Source of the DNA: Zelopaecilomyces penicillatus
Lineage: Eukaryota > Ascomycota > Sordariomycetes > Hypocreales > Pseudodiploosporaceae
Length of the DNA stretch: 64,000 bases
Direction: 5' to 3'
Assembly (NCBI GenBank): GCA_005765155.1
Contig: VCCP01000001.1
Location: 248,001 to 312,000, forward strand
The notes beneath the pieces are model-generated. The model saw only the letters and a program-made list of their open reading frames with translations, searched no databases and was not told where the DNA came from. The stretch's first letter is position 1. Each line of letters starts with the position of its first letter. This document shows, piece after piece, positions 1 through 11,069 of this stretch. The translations under genes were made by a program, and so were the position numbers.

Positions 1-837
1 TGGGACCTCTCTCACCCCATCATCAAGTCAAGAGACTGAGCCTGATCAAGAGGAGTCAAGCTTATATGCTTCACTTAAACGCAGTACACGAATCGTATCC
101 CAGAATTTGTCTAATCGCAACGTTCTCATTTTGCTCCTTACAGTCCCGGTGGCTAAACTAGTCAATCCTATAACCGAACTGATGCTTCAATACATTCCCA
201 AGAAGTTTGATACATCACTCGCTTCTGTTTGTTGCCTGCTAGCACCTATTTATACCCGCTTCTTCTAACTCTGGCGTAGGCAAGTCGACTCCTGTCAATA
301 CAAGCATTCGAAAGCTTAGCACTGCTGGTTGTCATTTTACCGACCGTCAAAAACGTTGCACAGGTCAGATTCAACTTCATGCCTACCATGATTGACTTGT
401 ACATTACTCAAAGCGGATTTCTCGTCATGAGCATGGGGTGTCTCATCATGGCATTTTCCCAAAACTTAATCACGTTCATCATAGGTAAGTCTATACACAC
501 GCTTCGTTCTTTGATCTCCTGCTAATTGCCAATATGCGTAGGATTCTCAACTTTAACCCTTGGATGCAGCACGCGACCAGCCCTTCAGTCTCTGCTCACA
601 GATCTCGTCGATCGCGAACACATTGCCATTCTCTATACCATGGTCGCCCTCGGTGACGGCATAGGCTCGGCTGCGGGCGCATTTCTATTTAATCGCGCTC
701 TGGCGCTTACTCTCGGGTGGGATGACGCCTTTTATCTGGGGTTGCCATTCGTCATTGGAGCTGCCTTTTATTTTCTAGGCTTTGTTGGGTCCATTTTTGC
801 AGGACATGATGCGGGGCCATTGAAACTTCGTACATAA
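1..837 (+). CDS. MFS transporter, 3' part (runs off left edge)
   Basis: Multi-pass membrane transporter of the major facilitator superfamily, C-terminal half only. Exons read as 1-226, 280-484 and 542-837; each join keeps the frame (GT..AG). The visible protein starts in a hydrophilic Ser/Glu-rich loop, then LSNRNVLILLLTVPVAKLVN, then several hydrophobic helices (LLVVILPTVKN, FLVMSMGCLIMAF, FYLGLPFVIGAAFYFLGFVG), ending ...GPLKLRT and TAA. The NRNV..L.L..P.AKLVNP pattern is typical of fungal drug-type MFS proteins that lie near secondary metabolism genes. The substrate cannot be told from this half. The next gene downstream is a short-chain dehydrogenase on the same strand, 545 bp away. Confidence 0.8.
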
Positions 838-1381
838 CCATACATAGACAACATAGACATAGATTGATTGCATCTATATTTACCCAAGAATTATCATGCT
901 TGCGCGACAGAGAGCTACATCACTGCCCCTGGTGAGTACAACCCTAACCCTGTAATCCATTCCTGTCGGATCATGACCCTTCCGGCGGAAATGTTCACCA
1001 AACCCACTCTTCCGCAGACATGCACCAATAAATACGCGTATTCAAGCATCCCGAGTCTTTTGACCACGTTAAGTTGAACTAGCTTTAGTTTAGCCCCCAG
1101 TGGTCCGTTGAGGTGGCATTCCCGCCACATTGAGGGTCGCATGGTGGCTTTTTATCCCATGGAGATGGAGTTGACCCCCCGCCTCTTGAATAATTTACCG
1201 CTAATAGGGGTCCCCCGTGTTACCGTCCGTTTTTTTTCTTTCTTTTGCAATTATCTTTCCTACGGTGTATGTAGGCTTGTAAAGTTTAGATCTCATTCAA
1301 CGTTCATCGCCGATAAACCACCCAAGACCCGGTTATACACCATTAACAGCGATAACCAAATACTGTATTGGAGCAGGAGCC
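838..1381. other. intergenic spacer
   Basis: About 540 bp between the MFS transporter and the SDR gene. Short open frames on both strands lack domain character and overlap each other, so I call no gene. It presumably holds the transporter 3' UTR and the SDR promoter. Confidence 0.5.
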
Positions 1382-2714
1382 ATGTTTGCTCTCAAGACCT
1401 TGGTGGCGCAGTCCTTCCCCTCAAAGCCCGCATTCACTGCCGAGGAGCTCCAAGACCAAACCGGCAAGGTTCCGTAGCCTCTTCCACTCATTTGTTTCCC
1501 AAGGCACTATTTTGAATGTGAAACACAGCTATTCTAACTTTGGTATCTTGAATTTATTCAATCTAGGTCTTCATTGTCACTGGAGGCTATTCTGGGGTAG
1601 GCTATGAACTGTCTAAAATACTGTACGAGAAACATGCCGTCGTGTACATCGCTGGCCGTCACGTAGAGAGGGCCGACAAGGCTATTGGCGAGATGAAGAC
1701 GGCGCAGCCGGATTCCAAGGGTAGACTCGAGTACCTGCAGCTTGATCTGGGCGATCTTGCTAGCATCAAGGCCAGTGCCAACGCGTTCCTCGAAAAAGAG
1801 CAGAGACTGGACGTTTTGTGGAATAACGCCGGAGTGATGGGGGGTCGCCAGGACGCACCCGACACGAAACAGGTAAATGAGAACAGGCATTCAGCCTCAT
1901 CACAGCATGCTGCATTTGTGAAACCCTTCACTCATCAGCGTGAATTAGGGTCATGAAATGCATCTCGGAACCAACTGTCTAGGACCCTTTCTCTTCACGA
2001 AGCTGCTCCATCCGCTCCTGGTTTCCACAGCCAAGTCATCACCCGAAGCTGCTGTGCGCGTCATCTGGTTAGGTTCCATCATGATCGACCTCTATGGGCC
2101 CAGTGGAGGCCTGGAGGTGGACAACCTGGACTATAAAAAGAAATCAGCCGACTTTACGGCCAAATATACTGTGAGCAAGGTCGGAAACAGATTCATTGGA
2201 GCCGAATGGGCACGAAGAGATGCAGAGATGGGTGTTATACATCTGGTACGTCGTGGTCGTCTATGATGTCAAAACTGACCCTTTTGTCCCTGATGTTTCG
2301 TTCAACCCTCGCTGACAGCATTGTGATTGGCGTTTTGTCGCAGACCATCAACCCCGGAAACCTCAAAACGTCGCTGCAAGCTACCCTGGGCAAATTAGAG
2401 CGCAAGCTGCTGGTAAGTGATCCCACCGCCATATCTCAGACAGCCTCTCCCACAGCGACAAGCACCGCTCATGTCTAACCGCGTGTGTGTAGGATATGAC
2501 GCTATATGCCCCAATCTATGGAGCATACACCGAGCTGTTTGCTGGTCTGTCGCCCACGATCAAGAAGGAAGACAGTGGGCGATATGTGATTCCGTGGGGA
2601 GGCAGCTTTGGCCAAAATCGGTCCGATGTCGAGGCTGAGCTGGGTGGGCATGAAGGTAACAGGTCAGGGCTGTTTTTTGACTACTGCGAAAAAGCGACCA
2701 AGGAGTATGTATGA
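1382..2714 (+). CDS. short-chain dehydrogenase/reductase (retinol-dehydrogenase-like)
   Basis: NAD(P)-dependent oxidoreductase with a Rossmann fold. Five exons: 1382-1468, 1567-1872, 1949-2245, 2344-2412, 2493-2714; about 326 residues. All introns are phase 0 with GT..AG ends. The cofactor motif TGGYSGVGYE is at about residues 34-43, the NNAG motif follows (LDVLWNNAGVMGG), and the catalytic YTVSK (Y-x3-K) sits in exon 3. The length fits the fungal family of about 320 residues that resembles retinol or WW-domain oxidoreductases. The start is the ATG that reads MFALKTLVAQSFPSKPAF, with no earlier in-frame ATG. The substrate is unknown. The adjacent same-strand MFS gene could suggest a shared small-molecule pathway, but that is inference. 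Confidence 0.88.
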
Positions 2715-2957
2715 GGCGAGGGACATAAAGCGTTGCATGTAAATAGCCACTTGAGATGATGAACAAGTCCGGGTTGTCAAGGTGGTGGCATGTAAATGAT
2801 GCACCAGCTGAGGGTTTGCCAACTCTGGCAGAAAAGGTATCCTGTTTGGCCCATCCAAGTTTTGGTGGTCGAGCGCCTGTAATTGACAAAGCTCGGCAAT
2901 GTTGTCTTTTTTGGGAATCTTTCCCCCCCATCATAATTTCTTTTATTCGATCATTGT

Positions 2958-3675
2958 TCACCTAAACTCGCGGTACTGAAGCTCGGCGAGCCTGGCTGCA
3001 TATCTGTTCTGCCGCTTCGCAAAGATCAGACCACACACGTTGCAAAGCGTGTCCGGGCCATTGGGCCCATCCCGCCATTGAGGTGTGATTTCTGTTTGAC
3101 ACTCGTGACAAGCTACCTTGTGGTGCTTTGACGATCTCTGTAGGTCTCCCTGTTAGCCCTCATTCCAATCAATGGAGTGGAGATGTGGTTGAGAATCATG
3201 AGCGTACCCGTCTGCGCTTACGAGGGGGTCCCGCAGCTACCAAGCAGTGTTGTGAGGGACCGCCTGTATTCTCCTCTTGCACGCTAGGGATGTCCTTGTG
3301 CAAAGCCACAATCTCGCCGAGCCCCGTGCTGATGTCGTCGGACAATCGCCGCATAGCGGACAAGTCATGGTTGGTGATAGGGCTCGAGCCGAGTGCCTGA
3401 TGGTCTGGAAAATGCTTGGTGAAGTCGAGCAGTGCCTGAAGCTTGTGCTCAATCTAGCGAGGCAGTCAGTCAAGCGAAGGATTATTCTTGGGGGAGTGAG
3501 GTCCTACCATTTCAAGATTCTTCGTCTGGAGCAGCGTTGTCAAGGCTGGCATTGGGGTGGACGAGGAATGATCTCGGGACTTGAAGCTTGATGATGAATT
3601 GCTAGTATGGATGCTTGTTTGGCCAGTGGAGAGGTGGGGGTTGTCACTAGCTGCGCTGTGCATCATGACGGACAT
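2958..3675 (-). CDS. small GATA-type zinc finger protein
   Basis: Nuclear DNA-binding protein of about 201 residues. Three exons on the minus strand: 3675-3508, 3453-3208, 3149-2958, all phase 0. The N-terminus is Ser/Thr-rich. A middle helical part follows (IEHKLQALLDFTKHFPDHQ), then a basic stretch PPRKRRR that looks like a nuclear signal. A single C-terminal GATA finger reads CHEC-(18 residues)-CNVC, containing TPQWRDGPNGPDTLCNVCGL, and the protein ends 25 residues later. The 18-residue loop and the WRDGPNGPDTLCN core match fungal type IVb-like GATA fingers of the light or sexual-development class, not the 17-residue nitrogen AreA type. The ATG at 3675 follows an in-frame TAA upstream. Which regulator this is remains open. 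Confidence 0.8.
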
Positions 3676-3817
3676 GGTGCAGGTGGTGTCTGTTGTTGGC
3701 GTTTCAATGTTGTGCTCCAGGTCTTGTTATGGATAATGGATGACGAACGATGGAAGACGTGATGATGTGTTGTGTTGTGTTTTGTTGTGGAAGGGAAACA
3801 GCGCTGAAGCTCTACAT

Positions 3818-3841
3818 GGAGGAGGAGGAGGAGGAGGAGGG
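3818..3841. repeat. GGA triplet microsatellite
   Basis: Eight GGA units in a row in the upstream region of the GATA-factor gene; purine-only on the plus strand. Confidence 0.9.
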
Positions 3842-4052
3842 TGGAAGGCATTAAAGGGTCCAGGCCTTAATACAGCCCTGTCCCAACATGGGATTTTCAG
3901 CTTTTCCCCATGGTGCAAATATGGGTATTCGCCAGACCCTGAAATCTGAGCTGGAGACCCACTCGCACCAACACCCTCAAGCCAAGCCCACCAACGCCCA
4001 CGAATGCCCGCTAGAATCACATTGTAGCGTCACTGTAGCCGCTACTGTAGCA

Positions 4053-4068
4053 CCCCCCCCCCCCCCCC
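4053..4068. repeat. poly-C run (16 bases)
   Basis: A homopolymer of C between ...CTGTAGCA and TTGGCACC. Its length may be unreliable in the assembly. Confidence 0.9.
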
Positions 4069-5420
4069 TTGGCACCCCTGTGGCACAACGTAGGGCGCGT
4101 TCCAGATAAACGGCGGGACTCTCCATCCAATAACAGCCCAACGTGAACACGGAACACTGCTCCGTGTTGGAGCTGCCCACTTGGACATGCATGCTATTCA
4201 TTTACTGTATTTACTTGTCTAGGTGAAACAGTGCATGGGGTTGTACCATGAGATGCCTTCAACTGCGTCAACTTCAACTGAGACAGAGACCGGAGACGTT
4301 GAATTAGGTACTCACAACTGACAAAAAGGGCTGATATTTGGTTATGTCTCGTGATATCTACAAGCTGGCCGCTGTGCTTACATTGCTGTTATTAATTGCC
4401 CATCCACGGTATTTAGTACGGAGTAGAGTACCTACCTTGCCTACCTACCTTCTTGCCCAGACCTGTCCAGACCTGTCCAGACCATGCCCCAGCCTCGATC
4501 CAACATGCAAGCGAGACATGTGAATTAACTAACATGGAACCTGCAGCTTTGAGACGCAATCGTATTGGTCCTCAGCCCAGTCGCTTCCTCACACCCCGCT
4601 CGCCATGGTTGGCCATTGGACGATACCTTACAGTACGCACATCTGTACAGCACACTCATACACGACAAAGCAACACACTGGGCTTAGCAAATAATATCCA
4701 GTACGTTAAAGTCATTATCAAACAAGTTCCAAGCTACCAGCAGGTGGGTGGGCGGTGGGTAAGACACAGCACGCACTGCTCGGTACCTGTGGGTATGTCA
4801 CCGTGAGCAACCGTGCAAAACTGCCGAGCTTGTAGGAGAAGAATGTCCGCGGAACGGAACATCGTTGCAGCGCAGCAGTAATTAATGGCATAAGGGGTTT
4901 ACTTTTGGTGTGGAGACCTAAACTCCATCCGTCTGGACCCTTGATGCATCACGGTTACATTGTCGGGCCACATTGTCCGTTCAAATACCCGCGATCTTCA
5001 TCTGCCGTCTTTGCCAGCTCGCCATAAAAATGGCCCAGACTCCATCAAAACACGGCTCGCGGGGCCTTGACGACGTCATCGCCTCCACTGAATGGAGCTG
5101 ATCTTCAAAGATCATCACCAAACTTTACGCCATACCATGGACAAGTACCAATGCGATAACCTTATGCCATCATTTTTGCAGTCTTCCTCATCATTCTCCT
5201 GCCGTGCCGCCCGCTGATCATCATGAACAACCGAAACCTCCTCGAAAAGTGTCATTAAACCCCGAAACACACTTGCACCATTCTGAGTATCAACGGAGCA
5301 TTTCGCGCATGCCTCCAAAAAAAACGATGGAAAAACTCCGGTCCACCCGTATGCTCATTCTTATTCCTCTTCCTATAGACGAGAGCGGACACCAGAAAAA
5401 ATTCCCTGCGCGTTCTCCTG

Positions 5421-7097
5421 TTATATGCGCTTTTCAATTTCGAGCCACTGCTCCTTCATCAAGCAGCAGTTTAGCTTGTAACCGCCATTCTCGTCTTTCC
5501 CCATAATCCAGCTAAAGCTTAAGTATGGATGTTCGGAGATACGGGCCTGCACATCCACAGGCCTCACCGGCTTGAGATGGGCAGGTGGCCCAGCTTCATC
5601 AGCTTCATCAACAACATTCTCATTGGGTGACGGGATAGCCGCAGCTGAGAAGTCCAGGTCAAAGAATCTAGCCGATGTTATGTTTGATATGCCTACTGGG
5701 TGCCTAGCAGCTGAAACAACTCGCTGTGGTACACCCAACACGGACGTTTTCCACCAGTAAGCGTAGGATTTGACATGCTCTGATGTTCGGCCGGCCTTGA
5801 GCTCGCTACGAATGTGAAGTGCGAGTTGGCCGAGCGAGGCGTTGGCTGCGAAGTTGACGTCGGTAGGCACCCCAATTACGTCCATTATGTTGTTGAGTAT
5901 GATCTTCCCATCTGGTGATGCGCCTTGCGGCAGATGGGGCCGGAGCGAAACCACGTTGATCAATCTTACAGGCTGTTTGGAGTGGCTAGAGAGATGGGAT
6001 ACGGCAAAGCGTGACCACCAAGCAGCCAAGACATCACCGTCACTGACCGTGGGTGGCGATGCATCTTCGCCGTTGCCCAGAAGCAGTAGATATTGGGCTG
6101 CGGTTTCTCTAAGCATCTGCCTCCGCGATGCCGGGATGACAATAGTTCTATACTCTTTCGTCGAGGCAAGCATGCCATACAAACGGCTAAAGGAAAAGAG
6201 ACCCCAGACAAGGGCCGCCTTTGCTTCGTGGGGGATATAACCACCGCTTTGTGCTAGCCTGCTCGAGTTATGATCAACGCCAGCAAGGGGATCATCTTCA
6301 ATATCAAGAGGAACAGGAATTTCATCCTCTCGACCCTGAAGCATAAGACTCCATGCCTGCATCATCAAAACAAGGCCTGCGCCATCTAGGAGGGTGTGTG
6401 GCTGATATCCCACCAGGACGGTGGCATCGAGGAACGACATGACGTGGGGGCCCAGCTGTGGTGCGTCACTAATGAAGTAGTCTATAAAACATTTTGGACC
6501 TGGCCGGGAAGTTATGAGATTGTCGTATGGTGCTGGGTGGGCTTTGATGGCGACATCATCGCGTGGGACTACTGGATGACGCGCTTCAGGATGATCTCGA
6601 ATGCTTGTATCGTATGTCGTCTGTGAAAAGCCAATCGCAGGTCGTTCACTGCTGAATTTGGCAGGAATATGGTATTCCAGGTTGGTCAATCCCTGCAACT
6701 CTCAGCTTCTGCCCTGGCGGTAAGCAAAACTACACACACACACACACAAACACACACGCATATATATATATATATGTGTGTGTGTGTGTATACATAAATG
6801 CCAACTTGTAATACTGTGAGAAGGTTGCCTGTCTGTGTACCTTACCTTGCGCCGCAATCTGGCCCCAAGCCTTCTCCATCCCGGACGTTCCACCAGGGCC
6901 TACAGCGCGGCCCGCAACTTTCCCGCATCAAGGATTGCTGTAAAGGTATGCACTGTGTAGACAATCCCCATGCCCTGGACCATTATGTTGGCATCGTATG
7001 GCAGAAGCGGAACGATCTCATCGGTTGGTGGGTTCGGAGAGGGGGTGGATAGCCCGAGAGCTGCCGTGACGGAACCGAGTAATCCGACTTTTGCCAT
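5421..7097 (-). pseudogene. BAHD-like acyltransferase with an in-frame TAG
   Basis: Acyl-CoA-dependent transferase of the PF02458 'transferase' type, about 507 codons in two exons: 7097-6846 and 6692-5421. The large exon carries QPHTLLDGAG, the HxxxDG active-site motif, at about residues 183-188, and its length fits the family (480-510). The C-terminal DFGWG motif is not obvious; DLDFS may be its remnant. Exon 1 runs ...ILDAGKLRAAL, then TAG (6902-6900), then ALVERPGWRRLGARLRRK in the same frame before a GTAAGG donor. Continuous family-like sequence on both sides argues for a single nonsense change rather than a gene end. The 153-nt intron holds a (CA)n(TA)n(TG)n palindrome. It could still be an assembly error. 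A natural downstream start would lose the N-terminal sub-domain. Confidence 0.75.
6731..6790. repeat. (CA)n-(TA)n-(TG)n palindromic microsatellite in an intron
   Basis: CA repeats, then an alternating TA core, then TG repeats form a near-perfect inverted repeat that could fold as a hairpin in DNA or pre-mRNA. It lies inside the only intron of the acyltransferase gene. Confidence 0.9.
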
Positions 7098-7809
7098 GAC
7101 GTATTTACTGTATCATTATAAAGAATGAGACTGGTATTCGCGTGTTGTGTGATGTGGTGTTGTGTTGAGTTATAAATTATCCAAGCCGGGAAAAATAACA
7201 CGCGGTGATGGACTCGCTTGTTAATAAGATGCAGAATGGCATGTTGGGTCATACGTCACAGACTCCATCCAGATATACATGATACCTTACCCCTATTCTG
7301 AACTTCTTACTGTGCTGGGTCGACTGATCAAAATTCGGACAAAACACTTGAGCGTCGCATCGCCAAAAAAAAATAGGCAAAAAGTTGTTCCAACTCCTTT
7401 TTTTTTCCTGACAAAGGAAGGCATTGGCTGCAAGCTGGGGCAAAAAGCAAATACACCAAACTGTCCTTTCCGGATTTGATGGGTACGTACAGTATATTTT
7501 ACAGCTAAGAATTGCACCTCATAATGACAGCACACGTGACAATTTATTGTGTTGAAGACATTAGTTGTCTGTCACTCACTTGTCGGTAGAGTAGGCGGTC
7601 AAGTAATGGCCCTGGTTGAGGGTATCTGCTGTGTCGTTTTATATATGCGAAGAAATCAAATGCAATAAACAGAGACAGAAACCACGGCCCTAAACGACAT
7701 CAACTACCCCACAGCAGCATCATAGGTAATAGTAGCTCGCTCAGAAGTTGACCATTTAATCAATGCCTTAGAGACAACTAGCAATAACAAGTATCGCGGC
7801 TATATACTG

Positions 7810-7843
<34 letters not shown>

Positions 7844-7864
7844 CACCCTCCCAACTAAACATAT
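7098..7864. other. intergenic region with CA repeat
   Basis: About 770 bp between the acyltransferase start and the stop of the small secreted gene. It contains A/T runs near 7370-7400 and a CA microsatellite at 7811-7840. Overlapping short frames on both strands show no recognisable protein. Confidence 0.5.
7811..7840. repeat. (CA)15 microsatellite
   Basis: Thirty bases of perfect CA dinucleotide repeat, about 25 bp past the stop codon of the small secreted protein gene on the minus strand, so probably in its 3' UTR. Confidence 0.95.
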
Positions 7865-8302
7865 CTATGCACGCCACGGCGGCACCCTCTTTTCGCTTAC
7901 AAGACACCTGATTCTTTTCCCTGGGAATTGCCTATTCAGGTTGATGCAACCATCTGGCACAAACCCAAGCGGCCAGCCTGTGCATCTCCCGCCATTTTTT
8001 TCTGGATATGCAAGCCAATGTTTGGCCTCGGCTCCGACTTTGCCTCCGGTAAGATAGACAGACTGTGTAGTGTCGTCCATGGTGACGTGATATAAAAGTA
8101 GAGAGTTGTGGCCAAAGTTCCATTGATCGCTGTTTGGGGTACCTGAGTTAATATGGCCAGCAAAGGGCGGGGAGTAGGAGCAGGTGTTGTAGGTGCGTGC
8201 ATACCAGTTGTTTCCCTTGTATTCATTGGCTTTAGGTCGGGTTTGTGCAGCAATGGGTGATGCCATGGCCGCAAGGGTCACGATGATAGTAACAAGATGC
8301 AT
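7865..8302 (-). CDS. small secreted cysteine protein, family copy 1
   Basis: Predicted extracellular protein of about 120 residues, function unknown. Exons 8302-8205 and 8129-7865. The N-terminus MHLVTIIVTLAAMASPIAAQ is a clear signal peptide, followed by TRPKANEYKGNN. The 75-nt GTATGC..CAG intron splits a codon so that splicing makes Cys (N-C-D-Q-W-N). The mature part has VTMDDTTQSVYLTGGKVG, then GGRCTGWPLGFVPDGCINLN and KRIRCLVSE, giving four cysteines. A paralogue at 55028-55433 has the same order, the same exon-1 length (98 nt) and the same split Cys codon, which supports both models. The intron is a multiple of three without a stop, so retention would add 25 residues. A longer in-frame ATG at 8407 exists, but only the 8302 start gives the conserved signal peptide. 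Possible effector. Confidence 0.75.
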   Translation of the reverse strand: MHLVTIIVTLAAMASPIAAQTRPKANEYKGNNWYARTYNTCSYSPPFAGHINSGTPNSDQWNFGHNSLLLYHVTMDDTTQSVYLTGGKVGAEAKHWLAYPEKNGGRCTGWPLGFVPDGCINLNRQFPGKRIRCLVSEKRVPPWRA

Positions 8303-9074
8303 GAAGACCGAGGTTGAGGCTTCGATGTGGATTGGTAATGTCAGGGTTAAAAAAGTGGTGATGTTGATGAATGGCGAAGCTATGAGGAAAGAAAAACAGC
8401 TATTCATATTTGTAAAGGAATCGTTTTACATTTATGCATGTTGGCAAATCATTACAGTCATTCTGATGGTGGGATGGGTGATAATGAATCATACAAGTGC
8501 CAGTTGCTGATTTGGGAATGGCTTTGGTATTCTCAAGTTCTAGATGCGGCATTTTTCACGATTTGAGAACAATATTAAACTTGATTCCATAATATATAAC
8601 GCGAGGTATATAAATGCCTGCTGAAATACAACATACGATAGACGGCTGTGATGGAATCAAACCAAGAGGGATGCCAGTGTGTAGATGGGTATACTTAACA
8701 TAGTGTGTAAGCATCAGAACTTGTTTAGTCCTTGCCTGTTATATGGTGGTGTATATGTACATGTTCGGATCTTATACCGGCACACTATTTTATGTCGCGA
8801 TTGAAACTCATATAGATGGAGCTGTACCGCATTATCTAGGCACTAACTACTGTACCTATATAGAGTTGCGGATCCAACAGCCCGCCTCACAGCCCGCTTA
8901 ATTGCCTTAAAACAACCCTACAAAGGCCCTGTTAGCAGCACATTCTGGGGCAGTTGGTGAAAAAGGACTTGTATTATACTATTCATTCTTATACCCTTCT
9001 ACCAGAATCTAATGCTACGGGACTTAAAATGGGTAGGGGCTAGCCTTGGATAGACTTCCGTTAGTCCTATTGCG
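8303..9074. other. intergenic, AT-rich
   Basis: About 770 bp with many TATA-like stretches (8590-8615, 8740-8760, 8860). It is the probable promoter of the minus-strand small secreted gene; no other gene seen. Confidence 0.45.
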
Positions 9075-9536
9075 GTGCCTTTTACAAAATCTAGCCTATT
9101 GTTACCTGGCAAGGCTTTCAGAGACAATAGTGAACCAAGAGTCGGAGATGGAATCATCAACATAAAGCACGGGATGGATGTCATTCCCGTTCAAGCACCT
9201 GCTAAACATATTCGCGCTGACAATCTACCCAAACTTTTGGCCGCCGATGATGAATCGCTAAATAACGATCCGGGCCCTGAAATAACGGTTCATGTGCCCA
9301 AAAGTGACAGGGGCTACCTCGACCCATCAACGATACGAATAATAGCACCCGATGGCGCCGCAGAAACCGAAATGGTGGTTTCTAGAGAGGGAGTATGGAA
9401 TGTTAACCCAGAGACTGGGGCGGTTATTTTTACTCTTGAAGATGGCTCTACTGAGGATCCAACACCAATAGACTATATTGTCAAGGACAGGGTAGGAGTT
9501 GAAACTGGGGTATCTGTTACAATTATATATAAGTAA
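9075..9536 (+). pseudogene. isolated CshA-type surface repeat fragment, bacterial-like
   Basis: An open frame of 153 codons without a good ATG at its beginning (the first in-frame ATG is near 9173). The C-terminal part reads DPSTIRIIAPDG, then GVWNVNPETGAVIFTLEDGS, then DPTPIDYIVKDRVG and ends VTIIYK. This is the layout of the CshA-type fibril repeat of bacterial surface adhesins (LDPST, G.W.V.P.TG.V.FTP, DPTP..Y.V.D, V.V.Y). One repeat is present, with no signal peptide, anchor or flanking repeats. The sequence beyond GTAAGTAAG at 9533 gives no convincing next exon. It is probably a horizontally acquired fragment or the remnant of a larger fungal protein with this domain. Expression is doubtful. 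Confidence 0.5.
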
Positions 9537-9697
9537 GTAAGCCCTGATGTTTAAGAGATGATGTGCTGATGTTTTTGGCTGATGCTGGCGGGATTATATA
9601 CTCAGCGAGGACAGTTCTTTATCCATGGTCATCACGTATTATTGCACCATTATATCCGAAAGTTGTTGATCTTATAGCTCCATCAAAACAGATAATC

Positions 9698-11069
9698 TTA
9701 TTTCACATTCTGCATCATACCCAACATGACCCTGCGCGCATCCTCAGCTTGCTGTCTAACATCAATGTTCCACAGCCACCGAAACCTCTCATCCCACGTC
9801 TCCTTTAACTTCTCAGCATCATCGCCAATTCCCTCATATGACAGACACAGAAGCTCTGCGTTTTCCTTGCTCGTCGCAACAACCTTTTGGCTCCGCGGCC
9901 GCCGCGTTTGGTCGTAGGCTTTAAACGCTGTTATTACGTGCTCTGGCTGTGTCACTGCAAAGTCGGAAAGCAGCTCAGCGAGTACGTGGGCGTCTTCAAT
10001 GGCTTGGCCGGCGCCGGCGCCTTGGTGCGGTGTGGATGCGTGGGCGGCGTCGCCTAGGATGGCGATTCGGGATTGGCAAAAGGTGGGGATATCTGGGTGT
10101 TCAAACATGGCCCATTGTGTTGTGTCGTTCATTTTCTAAATACATCCATATGTTAATACTGTAAACGACAAAGGAACTGAAAACAATGGCTGCGCCAGTG
10201 TAATGGCTACTTACCTCCATCAAGGCTTTTACAGACTCGCCCATGTGAGCGAAATCTTGCTCCATGACATCCCGCGGCACAGACTGAACCCATCCCTTGT
10301 TCGGCCATGTTCCGCTATGCTTGTGAAGCCCAACGTTGACCTTCTTTGCGCGCATGATGGGATACGTGATGGCGTATGTACCTTTGCCGATATACATTGT
10401 TGATATTCTGGCACGACGTTCCCCCAAAGTTTCAACCGCCGTTTCCATGTCAAGCACCGCCCGGTAGCAATACATGCCGCTATAATGCGGCTGCATGTGT
10501 TCCGTCTCTGAACCGAAAATAGCCTCCTTCACCTTGGACCGAATCCCATCGCATCCGACAACTACGTCAGCCACAGTCGACGTGCCATCCGCAAAATCCA
10601 GCAAAACGCCCTGACTGGTTTCCTCCAGCTTTGTCAGACGCTTTCCAAAGTGCGCCACTCCTTCAGGAATGAGCTTCACAAGCGCATCTAAAAAGTCAGC
10701 CCTCCGCAGCGTCGTTTGACCCGAGGGCGGGGCTTTCAAGTTCATGAGGATCTCGCCAGCCGAGGGCCCGGATGCCCAGACAATCTCAAACCACGTCTGC
10801 TGAAACTCTTCGAACCCTGGGCTGTCGCTGTGTTGCGTCACGAGCGAATCGTATATCTCGCGGATGTGGGGGTCAATCAGCGGCATGGCGCGGTGCGCCG
10901 CAGGACCCATCGATAGGCCGAGTCCGACCTCTCCAAAGGCCGCTGCCGCCTCGAATATCTCCACCGGAACATTGCGCCGGATGAGGCCGATGGCAAGGGC
11001 AAGGCCGCCGATGCCACCGCCGACAATAGTGACGGTAAACTGCTTGGAAGGGGGACCCTGGCTGCCCAT
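9698..11069 (-). CDS. FAD-dependent monooxygenase (salicylate hydroxylase-like)
   Basis: Flavoprotein hydroxylase of the PHBH/UbiH group, about 430 residues. Exons 11069-10215 and 10135-9698; the 79-nt phase-0 intron is GTAAGT..TTAG. FAD-binding motifs are in the expected order: TIVGGGIGGLALAIGL (GxGxxG) at about residues 14-29, VVVGCDGIRSKVK (DG motif) mid-protein, and RIAILGDAAHASTPHQGAGA (GD motif) in exon 2. Family members hydroxylate aromatic acids such as salicylate, or act in secondary metabolism; the substrate here is not known. The start MGSQGPPSKQFTV places the dinucleotide motif at the normal distance. The gene is complete. Confidence 0.9.

Larger units (their letters stand above)
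3676..5420. other. long intergenic region with simple repeats
   Basis: About 1.7 kb upstream of the GATA gene and downstream of the acyltransferase locus. It holds a GGA triplet run (3818-3841), a 16-base C run (4053-4068), short CCTACCTACCTT and CCAGACCTGT tandem motifs (about 4428-4485), and TA-rich stretches. The open frames here are low-complexity and unconvincing. It probably holds the GATA gene promoter. Confidence 0.5.

Noticed and set aside
4338..4806. two overlapping plus-strand frames with a hydrophobic start
   Set aside because: The second part is made of CCTACC and CCAGACCTGT repeats; no splice continuation gives a sensible protein.
7811..7840. short-period repeats considered as a CRISPR-like array
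   Set aside because: Pure dinucleotide repeat without spacers, in a eukaryotic genome.
9563..9808. plus-strand frame after the CshA-like repeat as its second exon
   Set aside because: No good acceptor joins it in frame, and most of it overlaps the 3' end of the monooxygenase gene on the other strand.
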